A model generated the notes under the pieces. That model had not been told where the DNA came from and searched no databases. It saw only the letters and a program-made list of their open reading frames with translations. A stretch of 64,000 nt of DNA from contig NZ_JACDIT010000004.1 of NCBI RefSeq assembly GCF_013839445.1, forward strand, positions 186,001 through 250,000, written 5' to 3'. This stretch comes from Chthonobacter albigriseus. GTDB taxonomy: Bacteria > Pseudomonadota > Alphaproteobacteria > Rhizobiales > Pleomorphomonadaceae. Of this stretch, positions 42,194-50,940 are shown one piece after another (within the stretch, counting starts at the first letter, position 1; each line of letters starts with the position of its first letter). A program made the translations under genes and the position numbers.

Positions 42194-43371
42194 CTAGGCC
42201 CTCTCCGCCGTCGATGAAAGACCCGGGGCGTCCGGCTCGGCCCTTGCCTGCCCAGCAAGCAACCCGGTCAGGATCACGAACGGCAGCGTCGACAGAAGCG
42301 CCGCCGCAAGTCCGAAGCTGTGGCCCAGGAAGCCGATCGCCGGCGGCGCGATCAAAAGCGACGTCATCACCGCCAGCGTCAGCCCGGCGAGGTTCGCCGC
42401 GGCGCTGGACCCGCTTCGCGCGGCCACGGCGGTGACGGCGATCGGGAACACCAGGCTGACGCCGCCGCCCATCAGCGCCAGGGCGAGGCAGGCGACCGCG
42501 ACGGACGGAGCATTCACCAGAAGCACCAGGCCGACTCCCGTGGCGAAGGCGCAGCCGCGGACGATGGCGGGCGCCGTGAACCGGGCTCGGACGATGTCGC
42601 CGCCGAACCGCCCCGCGGCCATCGACAGCGCGAAGATGGCATAGCCTGCGCCGGCCATGAACGGCGACGCAGCCATCACTTCACGCATGTAGAGGGTGCC
42701 CCAGTCGTAAATGGCGCCTTCGGCGAGGGTGATGCCGACGGCCATCGCGCAGGCGCCTGCGACGCTGCGGTCGGGCAGCGCGAACAGCGGCGCGCGTCCC
42801 TGGCCGGTAGGCCGTTCCACCGTCCGGTAGGTTTCCGGCGGCAACCAGGGGCGGATCAGCAGGCCCGCCAGGACCCCCCTGCACAGGCCAGCGGCAGATG
42901 CACCCGGAAGGAGACGCCCTCTTGCGCCAGCGCGCCGGCAACCAGCGCGCCGGCCATGATCCCGAGGCTCCAGAAACCGTGGCAGCGCGACATGATCTTG
43001 TGCCCCCGCGCCTTTTCCGACGCATCGGCGGCCGAGTTGATCGAAACCTCCATGCCCGCGTTGGCAGCGCCGGACAGGAAGATCGCGATCGCCAGCATCG
43101 GCCAGCTTGGCGCCACGGCGATCGGGAGCAGCGACAGCGACAGCAGGATCACCGAGGTGAACGCCACGCGCGCCGGCGAACTCCGCTCGATCCACCGCCC
43201 CACGAACGGGATCGTGCAGACCGTGCCGATCGGAGCGGCGAACAGCGCCAGCCCCATCGTCGCCTTGTCGATCGACAGGTCGGCCAGGAAGTCGGGGACA
43301 CGGGTCAGCCAACTGCCGATCAGAAAGGCGTTCAGGAAGAAGAACGCACCGATCCGGATGAAATGCGGCAC
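42194..43371 (-). pseudogene. MFS transporter (YbjJ-like), interrupted by a frameshift in a G run
   Basis: Two adjacent reading frames together encode one MFS carrier of about 392 residues. The first half (from a GTG at 43371 with GGAG seven bases upstream) has FFFLNAFLIGSWLTRVPDFL, GLALFAAPIG and the helix-rich ALVAGALAQ. The second half resumes as VLAGLLIRPWLPP and continues through ITLAEGAIYDWGTLYMREV to the C-terminus. They are split at a run of six G on the minus strand (42874-42879); seven G would restore one frame. Cause may be real inactivation, slipped-strand variation or a sequencing error. Substrate unknown. It lies 40 bp upstream of qor. Confidence 0.8.
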
Positions 43372-43608
43372 GGGAAACTCCGGTCGGCGGACTGGCCTGT
43401 CCCCGGAGGGACGGCGAATGGAAACGCACCGCGCCGCCGAGCACGAGGGCCCGCGGAGGACGATCGGCGCGGCAGGATTGAATCGTTCCATAGCATTGTG
43501 CCTGCCGCTTGTCGCCGCATTCCTCGTCTGGCGGCTTCACGGCTGGAGCGCTTCGGGCTAGGTAGAAACCACGGATGGTCGAAGCACGGGAGCGGCGCCT
43601 TGCACAGA

Positions 43609-44100
43609 ATGGAGAACCTGATCGAGCGGACGCTCCTGGCCAGTCGCTGGATCCTGGTGGTCTTCAACATGGGGCTCGCCATCGCCCTCGGGATCTACGC
43701 GATTTCGTTCGGCTACAAACTGTTCAAGGTGATGGTCAACACCTTCACCTACGACGAATCGGACATGATCCTCGCCATGCTCGGCCTGATCGACGCGACG
43801 CTCGTCGCCAGCCTGATCGTCATGGTGATGCTGTCGTCCTACGAGAATTTCGTCAGCCGCCTGGACGGGGCCGACGGCGAAATCTCGTTCCTGGGCAAGC
43901 TCGACAGCGGCAGCCTCAAGATCAAGGTCGCCTCGTCGATCGTGGCGATCTCCTCGATCCACCTGCTCCAGGTCTTCCTCAACGCCGACAGCTATACCGA
44001 CTCCAAGATCATGTGGCTCACGATCGTCCACATGGCCTTCGTCTTCTCCGCCCTGATCCTGGGCTTCCTGGAGAAGATCATGTCCAAGCTCAAGGTCTGA
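43609..44100 (+). CDS. UPF0114/YqhA family membrane protein
   Basis: A 163-residue TIGR00645/YqhA-type protein with three or four membrane helices: LLASRWILVVFNMGLAIALG, MILAMLGLIDATLVASLIVMV, and SIVAISSIHLLQVFL. The family blocks SYENFVSR and LGKLDSGSLKIKVA are clear. No function is established. The ATG at 43609 is assumed, but a TTG nine bases earlier has the better ribosome site (GGGAG, eight bases away) and may be the true start. Confidence 0.85.
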   Translation: MENLIERTLLASRWILVVFNMGLAIALGIYAISFGYKLFKVMVNTFTYDESDMILAMLGLIDATLVASLIVMVMLSSYENFVSRLDGADGEISFLGKLDSGSLKIKVASSIVAISSIHLLQVFLNADSYTDSKIMWLTIVHMAFVFSALILGFLEKIMSKLKV

Positions 44101-44101
44101 C

Positions 44102-44118
44102 GGCCGGCAAAGCCGGCC
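44102..44118 (+). terminator. Possible hairpin terminator after the UPF0114 gene
   Basis: GGCCGGC-AAA-GCCGGCC begins right after the stop codon at 44100. The seven-base-pair stem is perfect, but what follows is CTCCCTCGTTC rather than a T run, so termination strength is doubtful. It may also serve the convergent small gene at 44159. Confidence 0.4.
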
Positions 44119-44158
44119 CTCCCTCGTTCATCGGACAATCCGGTGGGCAGCCGCCAGC

Positions 44159-44389
44159 CTAGGAGATGGCCTGACGCTCGCAGCCGCTCTTACGCTGCTG
44201 GATCGGCAGGATCGGCTTGCGCACGGTCTGCGGCAGCGGCGGCGTTTGCGCATCCTGCGGCGTCACCGTGGTGGTCGGCGGGGCTTCCGGCAGCGGTGCC
44301 GGCGCGGGCTGCGCCGCGGCAAGCGAGATCACCGCACATTGGGCCAGCACCGCCACCGCGGCACCGGTCAGGAGAGGAGCAACGCGCAT
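44159..44389 (-). CDS. Small exported proline-rich protein, unknown
   Basis: A 76-residue product I do not recognise. It has a signal peptide (about residues 1-26, ending in SLAAA) and a mature part that is mostly Pro, Ala, Thr and Gln, with repeated short PP blocks (PEAPPTTT, TPPLPQT), then a basic end with one Cys. GGAGG lies nine bases upstream of the ATG, which makes it a credible gene. Such tails are often flexible periplasmic linkers. It is followed on the plus strand by nothing related; the nearest gene is the large GGDEF-EAL gene upstream on the same strand. Confidence 0.5.
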   Translation of the reverse strand: MRVAPLLTGAAVAVLAQCAVISLAAAQPAPAPLPEAPPTTTVTPQDAQTPPLPQTVRKPILPIQQRKSGCERQAIS

Positions 44390-44484
44390 CGTTCGGCCTC
44401 CGGCTTGTCTGAGCCAGAGGAGATGGTCGCCCTCGACGCCCCATCTGGCGACAAAACTTTTCGTGAAGTCAGCCACGGCTGGGA

Positions 44485-44551
44485 CTGGAACCGCCGTTTG
44501 TTAGCGCGGCGGTTCCAGCCATGGGCGTCGAGGGGCCGCGGGATGACGCCC
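44485..44551. repeat. Two strong hairpins downstream of the large GGDEF-EAL gene
   Basis: CTGGAACCGCCG/CGGCGGTTCCAG (44485-44496 with 44507-44518) is a perfect twelve-base-pair stem with a ten-base loop. GGGCGTC/GACGCCC (44523-44529 with 44545-44551) is a second, seven-base-pair stem. Neither has a T tract. They lie in the 206 bp between the GGDEF-EAL stop and the small exported gene and may terminate or process its transcript. Confidence 0.6.
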
Positions 44552-44595
44552 GTGGCTCCATAATTCTCGTTGAACAGAATCGTTCCAGGCAACGC

Positions 44596-47511
44596 TCAAA
44601 CGAGCGCCACGGGACGGGGCACCGACGGGGCGAAGCTGAGCTGGTCAGCCGGCACCGGCCGGGCGAACAGGAACCCCTGCGCCTGCTGGCAACCGATCGC
44701 CTTCAAGAGCACCAGTTGCTCCTCCGTTTCCACGCCCTCGGCCGTCGTCGTCATCGCCAGCGTCGTCCCGAGGCCCACGATCGCGGCCACGATGGCCTGC
44801 GCTTCAGAGCTGCGGGTCAGGTCAGCGATGAAGGACTGGTCGATCTTGATCTTGTCGAACGGGAACCGCCGGAGGTAACCGAGGCTGGAATAGCCGGTGC
44901 CGAAGTCGTCCATGGCGATTGTCACCCCCATCGCGTTCAGTTCCTGGAGCACCTGGAGCACGGATTCGCTGTTCTGGATCAGGACGCTTTCGGTGATCTC
45001 CAGCTCCAGTCGGCGGGTTTCCAGGCCCGTCTCGGCGATCGCCTCGCGCACGAGGTCGGGGATGTGGCAGCCGCAGAACTGCGCGGCCGAGAAGTTGACC
45101 GCCACCTTGACGTCGCTCGGCCAGTTCCGGGCATCGTGGCAGGCACGCAGCAACACCCACCGGCCGAGTTGCCCGATCAGTCCCGCCTCTTCCGCGATGG
45201 GCACGAACAAGGCCGGCGAAACCAGCCCGCGCACCGGATGGCGCCAGCGCATCAGCGCCTCGCAGGATACGATCCGGCCGCCGTTGACGGTGACGATCGG
45301 CTGATAGTGGACCGAGAGTTCGTTGTTGAGGATCGCCAGCCGCAGATCCATCTCCAGGGCGCGACGCTCGCGGATCGCCGCGTCCATGCTGGGCTCGAAG
45401 AAGCGATAGGTCATTCGCCCGTCCGCCTTGGCGCGGTAGAGCGCGAGATCGGCCTCCTTCAGCAGTTCCCCGGCGTCGGTTCCCGGATCGGAGACCGTGA
45501 TGCCGATGCTGACGCCGACGTTGACCTGATGACCCTCGATCTCGAATGGCATCCCGACCTGATTAAGGATGCGGGATGCCAGTTCCGCCGCTTCCCCGGG
45601 AGTGCAGCCGGTCCGCAGAACGCCGAACTCGTCGCCGCCGAAACGCGCGACGATATCGTCCGGCATCACCGCGTCGCGGACCCGGCCGGCCACCGCCTTC
45701 AGGAGTTCGTCACCGATGTGGTGGCCGAGCGTGTCGTTCACGGGCTTGAAGCGGTCGAGGTCCATGTAGAGCACGCCCACCTGGCGGCTCTCGGACAGAT
45801 CCTCGGCAAGACGTTCGTGGAAGAGCGTGCGGTTCGGCAGGTCGGTCAGCGGATCGTGGCGGGCGAGGTGGGCGATCCGCTCCTCCGCCTTCCGGCGCTC
45901 CGTGACGTCCTCGTAGGTGTTGACCCAGCCGCCGCCGTCCATCGGCTCGTAGCTCACCTCGATGATACGGCCATCGTCCAGTTTCTGGTGGATCAACGAC
46001 GCCCGCCCGCTCATCAACCGCGCGTAGCTGGACGCGATCTGCTGCTCCAGCACGTCCGGAGTCTGGCCGGTGATCTCGCCGTAGTGCTCCAGGACGTCGC
46101 GCATCGAGATGCCAGGCTTCACCACATCGGCCGACAAACCGTAGAGCGACAGGAAATTGCTGTTGAACACGGTGACCCGGTAGTCCGGATCCAGCATGCA
46201 CAGGCCTTGGCTCATGTTGGTCAGAGCCGCGTCAAACCGCGCGTTCTGCCGCCGCAGTTCGCCGTTGAGGATCTCCACCGCGCGGTTGTGGCTCTTCAGG
46301 TCCACCATGGTGGATTCCAGTTCGGCCCGCTCCAGGGCCGCGTCGCGGAACTTCGCCAGGGCCCGCGTCATGTCGCCGATCTCGTCGGACGATTTGGCTA
46401 CGGGCACCGGCAGGTCCAGTTGCCCGTCGGCGATCGCCCGCATGATCCGCGTCAGCGTCTGGATAGGACGCGCCACGCTGCTGCCGGCCCAGGCCCCCGC
46501 CGCGCCCGCGAGCACCAGAAGCGCCAGCCCGAGGATCGTCAGGCCGCGCCAGAGCGTCCTGCTGCTTTCCTCGATCGTAGCGATCGGGATCCGGAACACG
46601 TAAGACCAGGCCTGTCCGGGCAGCGAGAAGTCCACGGGTTCCGCCACATGGAGTTCGGGTCCGGATGGGCCTTCGACGACCTCCTGCTCCCGCTGCCCCA
46701 GCGCCGCGGCCATCACAACATCGGAGGAGTAGCCTGAAAGCAGCGCATCCTTCCCCAGCAGGGCGGCCCGCGGGTGCGCCACGATGATCCCCCGCGACGA
46801 CAGCAGCGCCGCCTCCCCATCGCCGGCCACCTTCTCCGGCGCCACGAGGGACTGCAGGCCGGCGAGCGTCAGGTCGACGCCCGCGACGCCGATCGGATTG
46901 CCTTGCGGATCGAACACCGGCCGGGTGACCGACGTCATCATGACGCTCGTATCGCCCTGCGCCCCGTCGAAGGTCTCCAGATAGGGTTCGATGATCGCTT
47001 CCTGGCCGGAGCGGAACGACACGGCGAACCAGTCGCGCTCCAGCTGCTCGGTCTGGTCGGTGGTGACGTCGTAGACGTTGAGGACCGCCTCCTCGCCCTG
47101 CCGGATGTAGTAGTAGTTGATCATCCCATTGCGGTCATGGCCCGGCGTGCCGGCGAACGCCGCGTCGTTCCCGTCGAAGGCATCGGGGCGGAAGACCAGC
47201 CAGGTTCCGAACAACGTGGGTTCGGCGGCCAGGTTGAGGCGCAGGTATTCCTTCAGCTGCGCCCGGTCCGTGCGCCGGGACTGCAACTGCGATTCCGCCG
47301 CCGCCGCGATCGCCCGCGCGGTCGCTTGCGCACGGGCCAGGTCGGCGCGGACCAGGCGCGCCTGGCGCTCGACCGCCGATTGGATCTGCCGGTCGAACAG
47401 GGCGCGGGTGCTCGTTTGCGTATAGTAGGCGGCCCCCGCCACCACGAGGGCGAGGCTGGATGCAAGAACCAGAGTAATGAAGATCGATGTCTTTGTTCTG
47501 ATCGAGTGCAT
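44596..47511 (-). CDS. Membrane sensor with Cache, HAMP, PAS, GGDEF and EAL domains
   Basis: A 971-residue c-di-GMP enzyme. Order: membrane helix (9-30); periplasmic double-Cache-type domain (about 35-315, with VFRPDAFDG, NGMINYYYIRQ and GVAGVDLTL); helix (322-342); HAMP (about 343-395); PAS (about 422-535); GGDEF (625-629 intact); EAL (750-752 intact). The EAL domain keeps the full catalytic set: VNFSA, LEITES, DDFGTGYSS, Lys in KIKIDQ, and AEGVET. The inhibitory RxxD site is lost (M616-P-D-D619). It can therefore be bifunctional or biased to breakdown. The Cache domain suggests control by a small extracellular ligand, not identifiable here. Confidence 0.93.
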   Translation of the reverse strand: MHSIRTKTSIFITLVLASSLALVVAGAAYYTQTSTRALFDRQIQSAVERQARLVRADLARAQATARAIAAAAESQLQSRRTDRAQLKEYLRLNLAAEPTLFGTWLVFRPDAFDGNDAAFAGTPGHDRNGMINYYYIRQGEEAVLNVYDVTTDQTEQLERDWFAVSFRSGQEAIIEPYLETFDGAQGDTSVMMTSVTRPVFDPQGNPIGVAGVDLTLAGLQSLVAPEKVAGDGEAALLSSRGIIVAHPRAALLGKDALLSGYSSDVVMAAALGQREQEVVEGPSGPELHVAEPVDFSLPGQAWSYVFRIPIATIEESSRTLWRGLTILGLALLVLAGAAGAWAGSSVARPIQTLTRIMRAIADGQLDLPVPVAKSSDEIGDMTRALAKFRDAALERAELESTMVDLKSHNRAVEILNGELRRQNARFDAALTNMSQGLCMLDPDYRVTVFNSNFLSLYGLSADVVKPGISMRDVLEHYGEITGQTPDVLEQQIASSYARLMSGRASLIHQKLDDGRIIEVSYEPMDGGGWVNTYEDVTERRKAEERIAHLARHDPLTDLPNRTLFHERLAEDLSESRQVGVLYMDLDRFKPVNDTLGHHIGDELLKAVAGRVRDAVMPDDIVARFGGDEFGVLRTGCTPGEAAELASRILNQVGMPFEIEGHQVNVGVSIGITVSDPGTDAGELLKEADLALYRAKADGRMTYRFFEPSMDAAIRERRALEMDLRLAILNNELSVHYQPIVTVNGGRIVSCEALMRWRHPVRGLVSPALFVPIAEEAGLIGQLGRWVLLRACHDARNWPSDVKVAVNFSAAQFCGCHIPDLVREAIAETGLETRRLELEITESVLIQNSESVLQVLQELNAMGVTIAMDDFGTGYSSLGYLRRFPFDKIKIDQSFIADLTRSSEAQAIVAAIVGLGTTLAMTTTAEGVETEEQLVLLKAIGCQQAQGFLFARPVPADQLSFAPSVPRPVALV

Positions 47512-47804
47512 CGGCCGGCCAAACTGGAACCGATGCAGCCTAGTCGTTCAAGGTTCCTTATCGGTGAACGACGGCCAGATTTCACCCTCTTCCACGTCTC
47601 CTACCTGCAGGAAAAGTAGTTATCATTGCTACGCATTACTATGTTCCAGATAGGAATTTATTGCAAATCTGATGCAGAATTGAGGCATGATCGTCGATCA
47701 GCCCTACCAACGCAGACTTGAATGCGGCATTCAGACCAGGCCGGTTGTCACCCGTCGCTCTGGAACGAACTGCCACCGTTTCGCGGGTACGGAGAAGGGA
47801 GAAA

Positions 47805-47880
47805 TGGTGAGCGCGGTGGGACTCGAACCCACGACCCCATGATTAAAAGTCACGTGCTCTACCGGCTGAGCTACGCGCTC
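47805..47880 (-). tRNA. tRNA-Lys (anticodon TTT)
   Basis: A complete cloverleaf on the minus strand: acceptor stem GAGCGCG/CGCGCTC, D arm with TAGCTCAGCCGGTAGAGC, anticodon stem CGTGA/TCATG enclosing loop CTTTTAA, T arm with GGGTTCGAGTCCC, discriminator A and encoded CCA. Anticodon TTT reads Lys codons. It lies alone between the GGDEF-EAL gene and the phosphatase gene; no integrase or direct repeat marks it as an attachment site. Confidence 0.97.
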
Positions 47881-48007
47881 GTACGCGGACCTGGAACGCC
47901 TATATCCAAAGCCTGCGGTGTCCGGGAAGCGAAACGCTCGATGGCGGCGGGTCGGGCCACCCTCGGACGGGACTGACATAGCCGACGAGGGCTGCTTTCG
48001 CAACTGC

Positions 48008-48631
48008 TCACGAGCCAGGATAGCCGAGCGCCGGCTCCAGGCGCTCGAAGGCTCGCGTCATGGGATAGGCGGGGGTGTAGGGCACCGAGACATGGCCGTA
48101 GCGGAACGACAACTGCCATTCCGCCGTCTCCTCGTTCGCGCCCTTCACCGCGGCGAGATAAAGCGCCGAGGCGAGCCCGGTCCGGTCGGCTCCCGCCTTG
48201 CAATGCACCAGGATGGGCTTCGGGCTTTCCCGGACAGCCTTCAGATAGGCGTCCACCTGTTCGGCGGAGGGCTCGCGTCGATCGGACCATGGAAACGAGA
48301 TGAAGGTCACGTGCGCCGCGTCCAGCACCTGCTTCTGCTGATCGTACCAGGGTGTGCCCCGGCTTTCGCCACGCAGGTTGATTACCGTGCGGATACCGCG
48401 GTCGGCGATCTCCTCCATCAGGCGGTCGGGACTGAGCTGGCCGGAGCGGTAGAGTTCGCCGGCGACAACCTCATGGAAGTTGCCGCTGACCTGCAGGAAC
48501 CCCGCCCAACTGCCGGCAAGCACGCCGGAGGCGAGCAAGCCCGCGCCGATGATCGCGATCAGGCGCCGGCGAAAGCGGCCGGCTGCCTGGGATATCGTTG
48601 GGATCTGCGACGTCGAGCCGGCAACAGTCAT
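48008..48631 (-). CDS. Membrane-anchored dual-specificity/tyrosine phosphatase-like protein
   Basis: A 207-residue protein with one N-terminal membrane helix (about 23-45) and a cysteine-phosphatase domain. The P-loop is HCKAGADRTG (C144, R150), fitting C-x5-R-[ST]. A possible general acid is D116 in PWSDRRE. The preceding INLRGES block is typical of bacterial DSP-like enzymes. The domain would be periplasmic or cytoplasmic depending on helix orientation; the basic RFRRR before the helix favours a periplasmic catalytic part. Substrate unknown (protein, phospholipid or inositol phosphates are all possible). Confidence 0.78.
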   Translation of the reverse strand: MTVAGSTSQIPTISQAAGRFRRRLIAIIGAGLLASGVLAGSWAGFLQVSGNFHEVVAGELYRSGQLSPDRLMEEIADRGIRTVINLRGESRGTPWYDQQKQVLDAAHVTFISFPWSDRREPSAEQVDAYLKAVRESPKPILVHCKAGADRTGLASALYLAAVKGANEETAEWQLSFRYGHVSVPYTPAYPMTRAFERLEPALGYPGS

Positions 48632-48860
48632 GTGACACTCTGAATCGCCGAGGCGCGTTTGCTCATGTCGCGGATTACCACCGCATTTTCACGGCAGGAA
48701 GATGACACTTCTGCCGTACGCATCTCCGCGAATGGCAGGCCTGTGGGCAAGCGGGCACTCTCCTCTCCCGGGAGTGCGCCGCGCCAGGTTGCCAGCCGTG
48801 CGAACCCTTGCCGGCCGGCTGCGTTGTCTCACCGCAACCTTCAGCGCCACGGAGCCCGCC

Positions 48861-49157
48861 TTGCCCAAGCTGACGACCGATCCGGATGCCCCTGAAGCCT
48901 CCGGCGCCCTCCGCCTCCACGTCTATCGCGGCGACGATGGCGGCGCCCGCGCCTACCTGGATTTTCGGCCGCCCACGGGGCCGGCGCACCGGATCCCCTT
49001 CGGCACCCCGCTGAGGGACGCCCGCACCCAGGCCGCAGCGCTCGCCGAGTCGCTCGGCATCGAGGCGGTACTCGTCTTCGATCCGCTCGATCTGCTGGGT
49101 GCCGGCACCGGCGCGGCCATCCATCCGCAAGATCTCAACGCCTCCAACGACGGATGA
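48861..49157 (+). CDS. Small hypothetical protein
   Basis: A 98-residue product with no family I recognise. The core contains alternating hydrophobic strands (LRLHVYRGDDGGARAYLDF) and one helix (RTQAAALAESLGIEAVLVF). I propose a TTG start at 48861 because GGAG lies six bases upstream. A longer reading from ATG 48702 or 48732 is possible, but its extra 43-53 residues look like random high-GC translation. It is followed 131 bp later by the DUF4864 gene. Confidence 0.45.
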   Translation: MPKLTTDPDAPEASGALRLHVYRGDDGGARAYLDFRPPTGPAHRIPFGTPLRDARTQAAALAESLGIEAVLVFDPLDLLGAGTGAAIHPQDLNASNDG

Positions 49158-49288
49158 CCGGCCGATTGCGACTTTTTTCGCGCCATGCCCCTTTCCGTGG
49201 CGGCTTCGAATGCTAGGCTTCTGACAAGAGGATGCTTTGGCCGTCCTTTTGTCGGCCGATCCCGAACCGGGCTCCTGAGGAGGATGCG

Positions 49289-49699
49289 ATGAAGCGTCTT
49301 GCGGGGTGGTTGATTGGGTTCACGCTTCTTGTCACACCGGCATCGGCCGAGGATGCGGGAGCGGCCATCCGCTCCGTCATCGACGGCCAGTTGAAGGCGC
49401 TCAGCGCTGGCGACGGTCAGACGGCCTACGGGTTCGCCTCGCCGGGCATCCAGCGCATCTTCCCCAGCCCCGACATCTTCATGTCGATGGTCAAGTCCGG
49501 CTACGCGCCGGTCTATGGAGCGAAGTCCGTGGCCTTCGGCCGCCTCAAGGAGAACGGCGCCGGCTACCTTCAGGAGGTGTTCCTCGTCGACCAAGACGGC
49601 GAGGAATGGACCGCGCTCTATGCCCTGGAGCAGCAGCCGGACGGCAGCTGGAGGATCTCCGGCTGCCAGCTGCTGAAGCAGGCGCGCGTGTCGGCCTGA
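49289..49699 (+). CDS. DUF4864 family exported protein
   Basis: A 136-residue protein with a signal peptide (cleavage near TPASA, residue 20) and a compact NTF2-like fold: AIRSVIDGQLKALSAGDGQTAYGFASPGIQ, then a beta region with GYAPVYGAKSVAFG and TALYALEQQPDGSWRISGCQLL. This matches the DUF4864 family, found in the periplasm of alphaproteobacteria; function unknown. GAGGAGG lies six bases before the ATG. It ends seven bases before the convergent tgt gene. Confidence 0.8.
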   Translation: MKRLAGWLIGFTLLVTPASAEDAGAAIRSVIDGQLKALSAGDGQTAYGFASPGIQRIFPSPDIFMSMVKSGYAPVYGAKSVAFGRLKENGAGYLQEVFLVDQDGEEWTALYALEQQPDGSWRISGCQLLKQARVSA

Positions 49700-49706
49700 C
49701 CGGACG

Positions 49707-50870
49707 TCAGCGCGCCGGCAGGTCCCCGATCTCCCACCCCCGCTTCGTCTCGGCTACGAAGGCCGCGTAGCGCTGTGCCTCGATGGCGTCCCGGATGCCC
49801 TGCATCAGCGTCTGGTAGTAGGCGACGTTCGCCCAGGTCAGCAGCATTGCGCCCAGCGTTTCGCCGGTCCGCACGAGGTGGTGGAGGTAGGCCCGACTGT
49901 AGTCCCGCGCCGCCGGACACGCGCTTTCCTCGTCGAGCGGCCGCGGATCCTCGGCGTGCCTGGCGTTCTTCAGGTTGATCTTGCCGAAGCGCGTGTAGGC
50001 CAGTCCGTGCCGCCCGGCCCGCGTCGGCATCACGCAGTCGAACTGGTCGATGCCGCGCGCGACGCTCTCCACGATGTCGTCGGGTGTGCCGACGCCCATG
50101 AGGTAGCGGGGCTTGTCTTCCGGCAGCACCGGCGTGGTGATCCGCAGCATCTCCAGCATCACCGCCTGTGGCTCTCCGACGGCCAGCCCGCCGACGGAGT
50201 ATCCTTCGAACGGGATCTCCTGGAGCCCTGTCGCGCTCGCGACCCGGAGCGCAGGCACATCGCCGCCCTGGACGATGCCATAGAGCCCCTGCCCTTTCTG
50301 CGGCCCGCGCATCAGCTCGAACTGTTGCCGGCTCCGCTCTGCCCAGCGCAGGCTGAGGCGCATGCCGCGCTCCACCTCGCCGGGATCGGCCGGCAGGCGC
50401 ACGCACTCGTCGAGCTGCATCTGGATGTCCGAACCGAGGAGGCCCTGGATCTCGATCGAGCGCTCCGGCGTCAGTTCGTAACGCCGCCCGTCGATGTGGC
50501 TCTGGAAGGTGACTCCCTTCTCGTCCAGCTTGCGCAGCTGCGCCAGCGACATCACCTGGAAGCCGCCGGAATCGGTGAGGATCGTGTGCGGCCACGTGGA
50601 GAAGCGGTGCAGCCCGCCCAGCGCCGCGACACGCTCCGCACCGGGCCTCAGCATCAGGTGGTAGGTGTTGCCGAGAACCACGTCCGCGCCCGTCGCGCGG
50701 ACATCGTCCATGAACATAGCCTTCACGGTGCCCTGCGTGCCCACCGGCATGAAGGCCGGGGTGCGCACCACGCCGTGCGGCGTCGTGATCTCGCCGCGCC
50801 GCGCCATGCCGTCGGTGGCGATCAGGCGGAAGGAAAAGGGCGGCTTGTCTTCGGTCGAGGGGCTGTTCAA
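49707..50870 (-). CDS. tgt: tRNA-guanine transglycosylase lacking most zinc ligands
   Basis: A 387-residue TIM-barrel enzyme that swaps guanine 34 of tRNA for preQ1 on the way to queuosine. The active site is intact: D100 in [33 protein letters not shown], and the nucleophile D278 in [12 protein letters not shown]. The structural zinc site is not: compared with the Zymomonas enzyme (Cys, Cys, Cys, His), this protein has S316, C318, A321 and A347 in [16 protein letters not shown] and MLLTWANV. It lies in the conserved queA-tgt neighbourhood with a META gene between them, so it is likely functional. Confidence 0.95.
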   Translation of the reverse strand: MNSPSTEDKPPFSFRLIATDGMARRGEITTPHGVVRTPAFMPVGTQGTVKAMFMDDVRATGADVVLGNTYHLMLRPGAERVAALGGLHRFSTWPHTILTDSGGFQVMSLAQLRKLDEKGVTFQSHIDGRRYELTPERSIEIQGLLGSDIQMQLDECVRLPADPGEVERGMRLSLRWAERSRQQFELMRGPQKGQGLYGIVQGGDVPALRVASATGLQEIPFEGYSVGGLAVGEPQAVMLEMLRITTPVLPEDKPRYLMGVGTPDDIVESVARGIDQFDCVMPTRAGRHGLAYTRFGKINLKNARHAEDPRPLDEESACPAARDYSRAYLHHLVRTGETLGAMLLTWANVAYYQTLMQGIRDAIEAQRYAAFVAETKRGWEIGDLPAR

Positions 50871-50940
50871 GGCGAGGTCACGCGGCTGTCGGAGGGATGT
50901 CGCCGGTCATAGTGCGGCCGGCCCCGCCTCGCAATGCCGG

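Noticed and set aside
44521-46737. Long plus-strand open frame (738 codons) opposite the GGDEF-EAL gene
   Set aside because: Antisense of conserved domains; residues are mostly His, Arg, Asp and Gln as expected from high-GC codons read in reverse.
47512-47804. Gap between the GGDEF-EAL gene and tRNA-Lys examined for a hidden gene or attachment site
   Set aside because: No open frame with a ribosome site and no copy of the tRNA 3' end were seen; probably promoter and leader sequence only.
49707-50870. Reading tgt as a pseudogene because of its missing zinc ligands
   Set aside because: The frame is full length, all catalytic residues are present and the gene lies beside queA.
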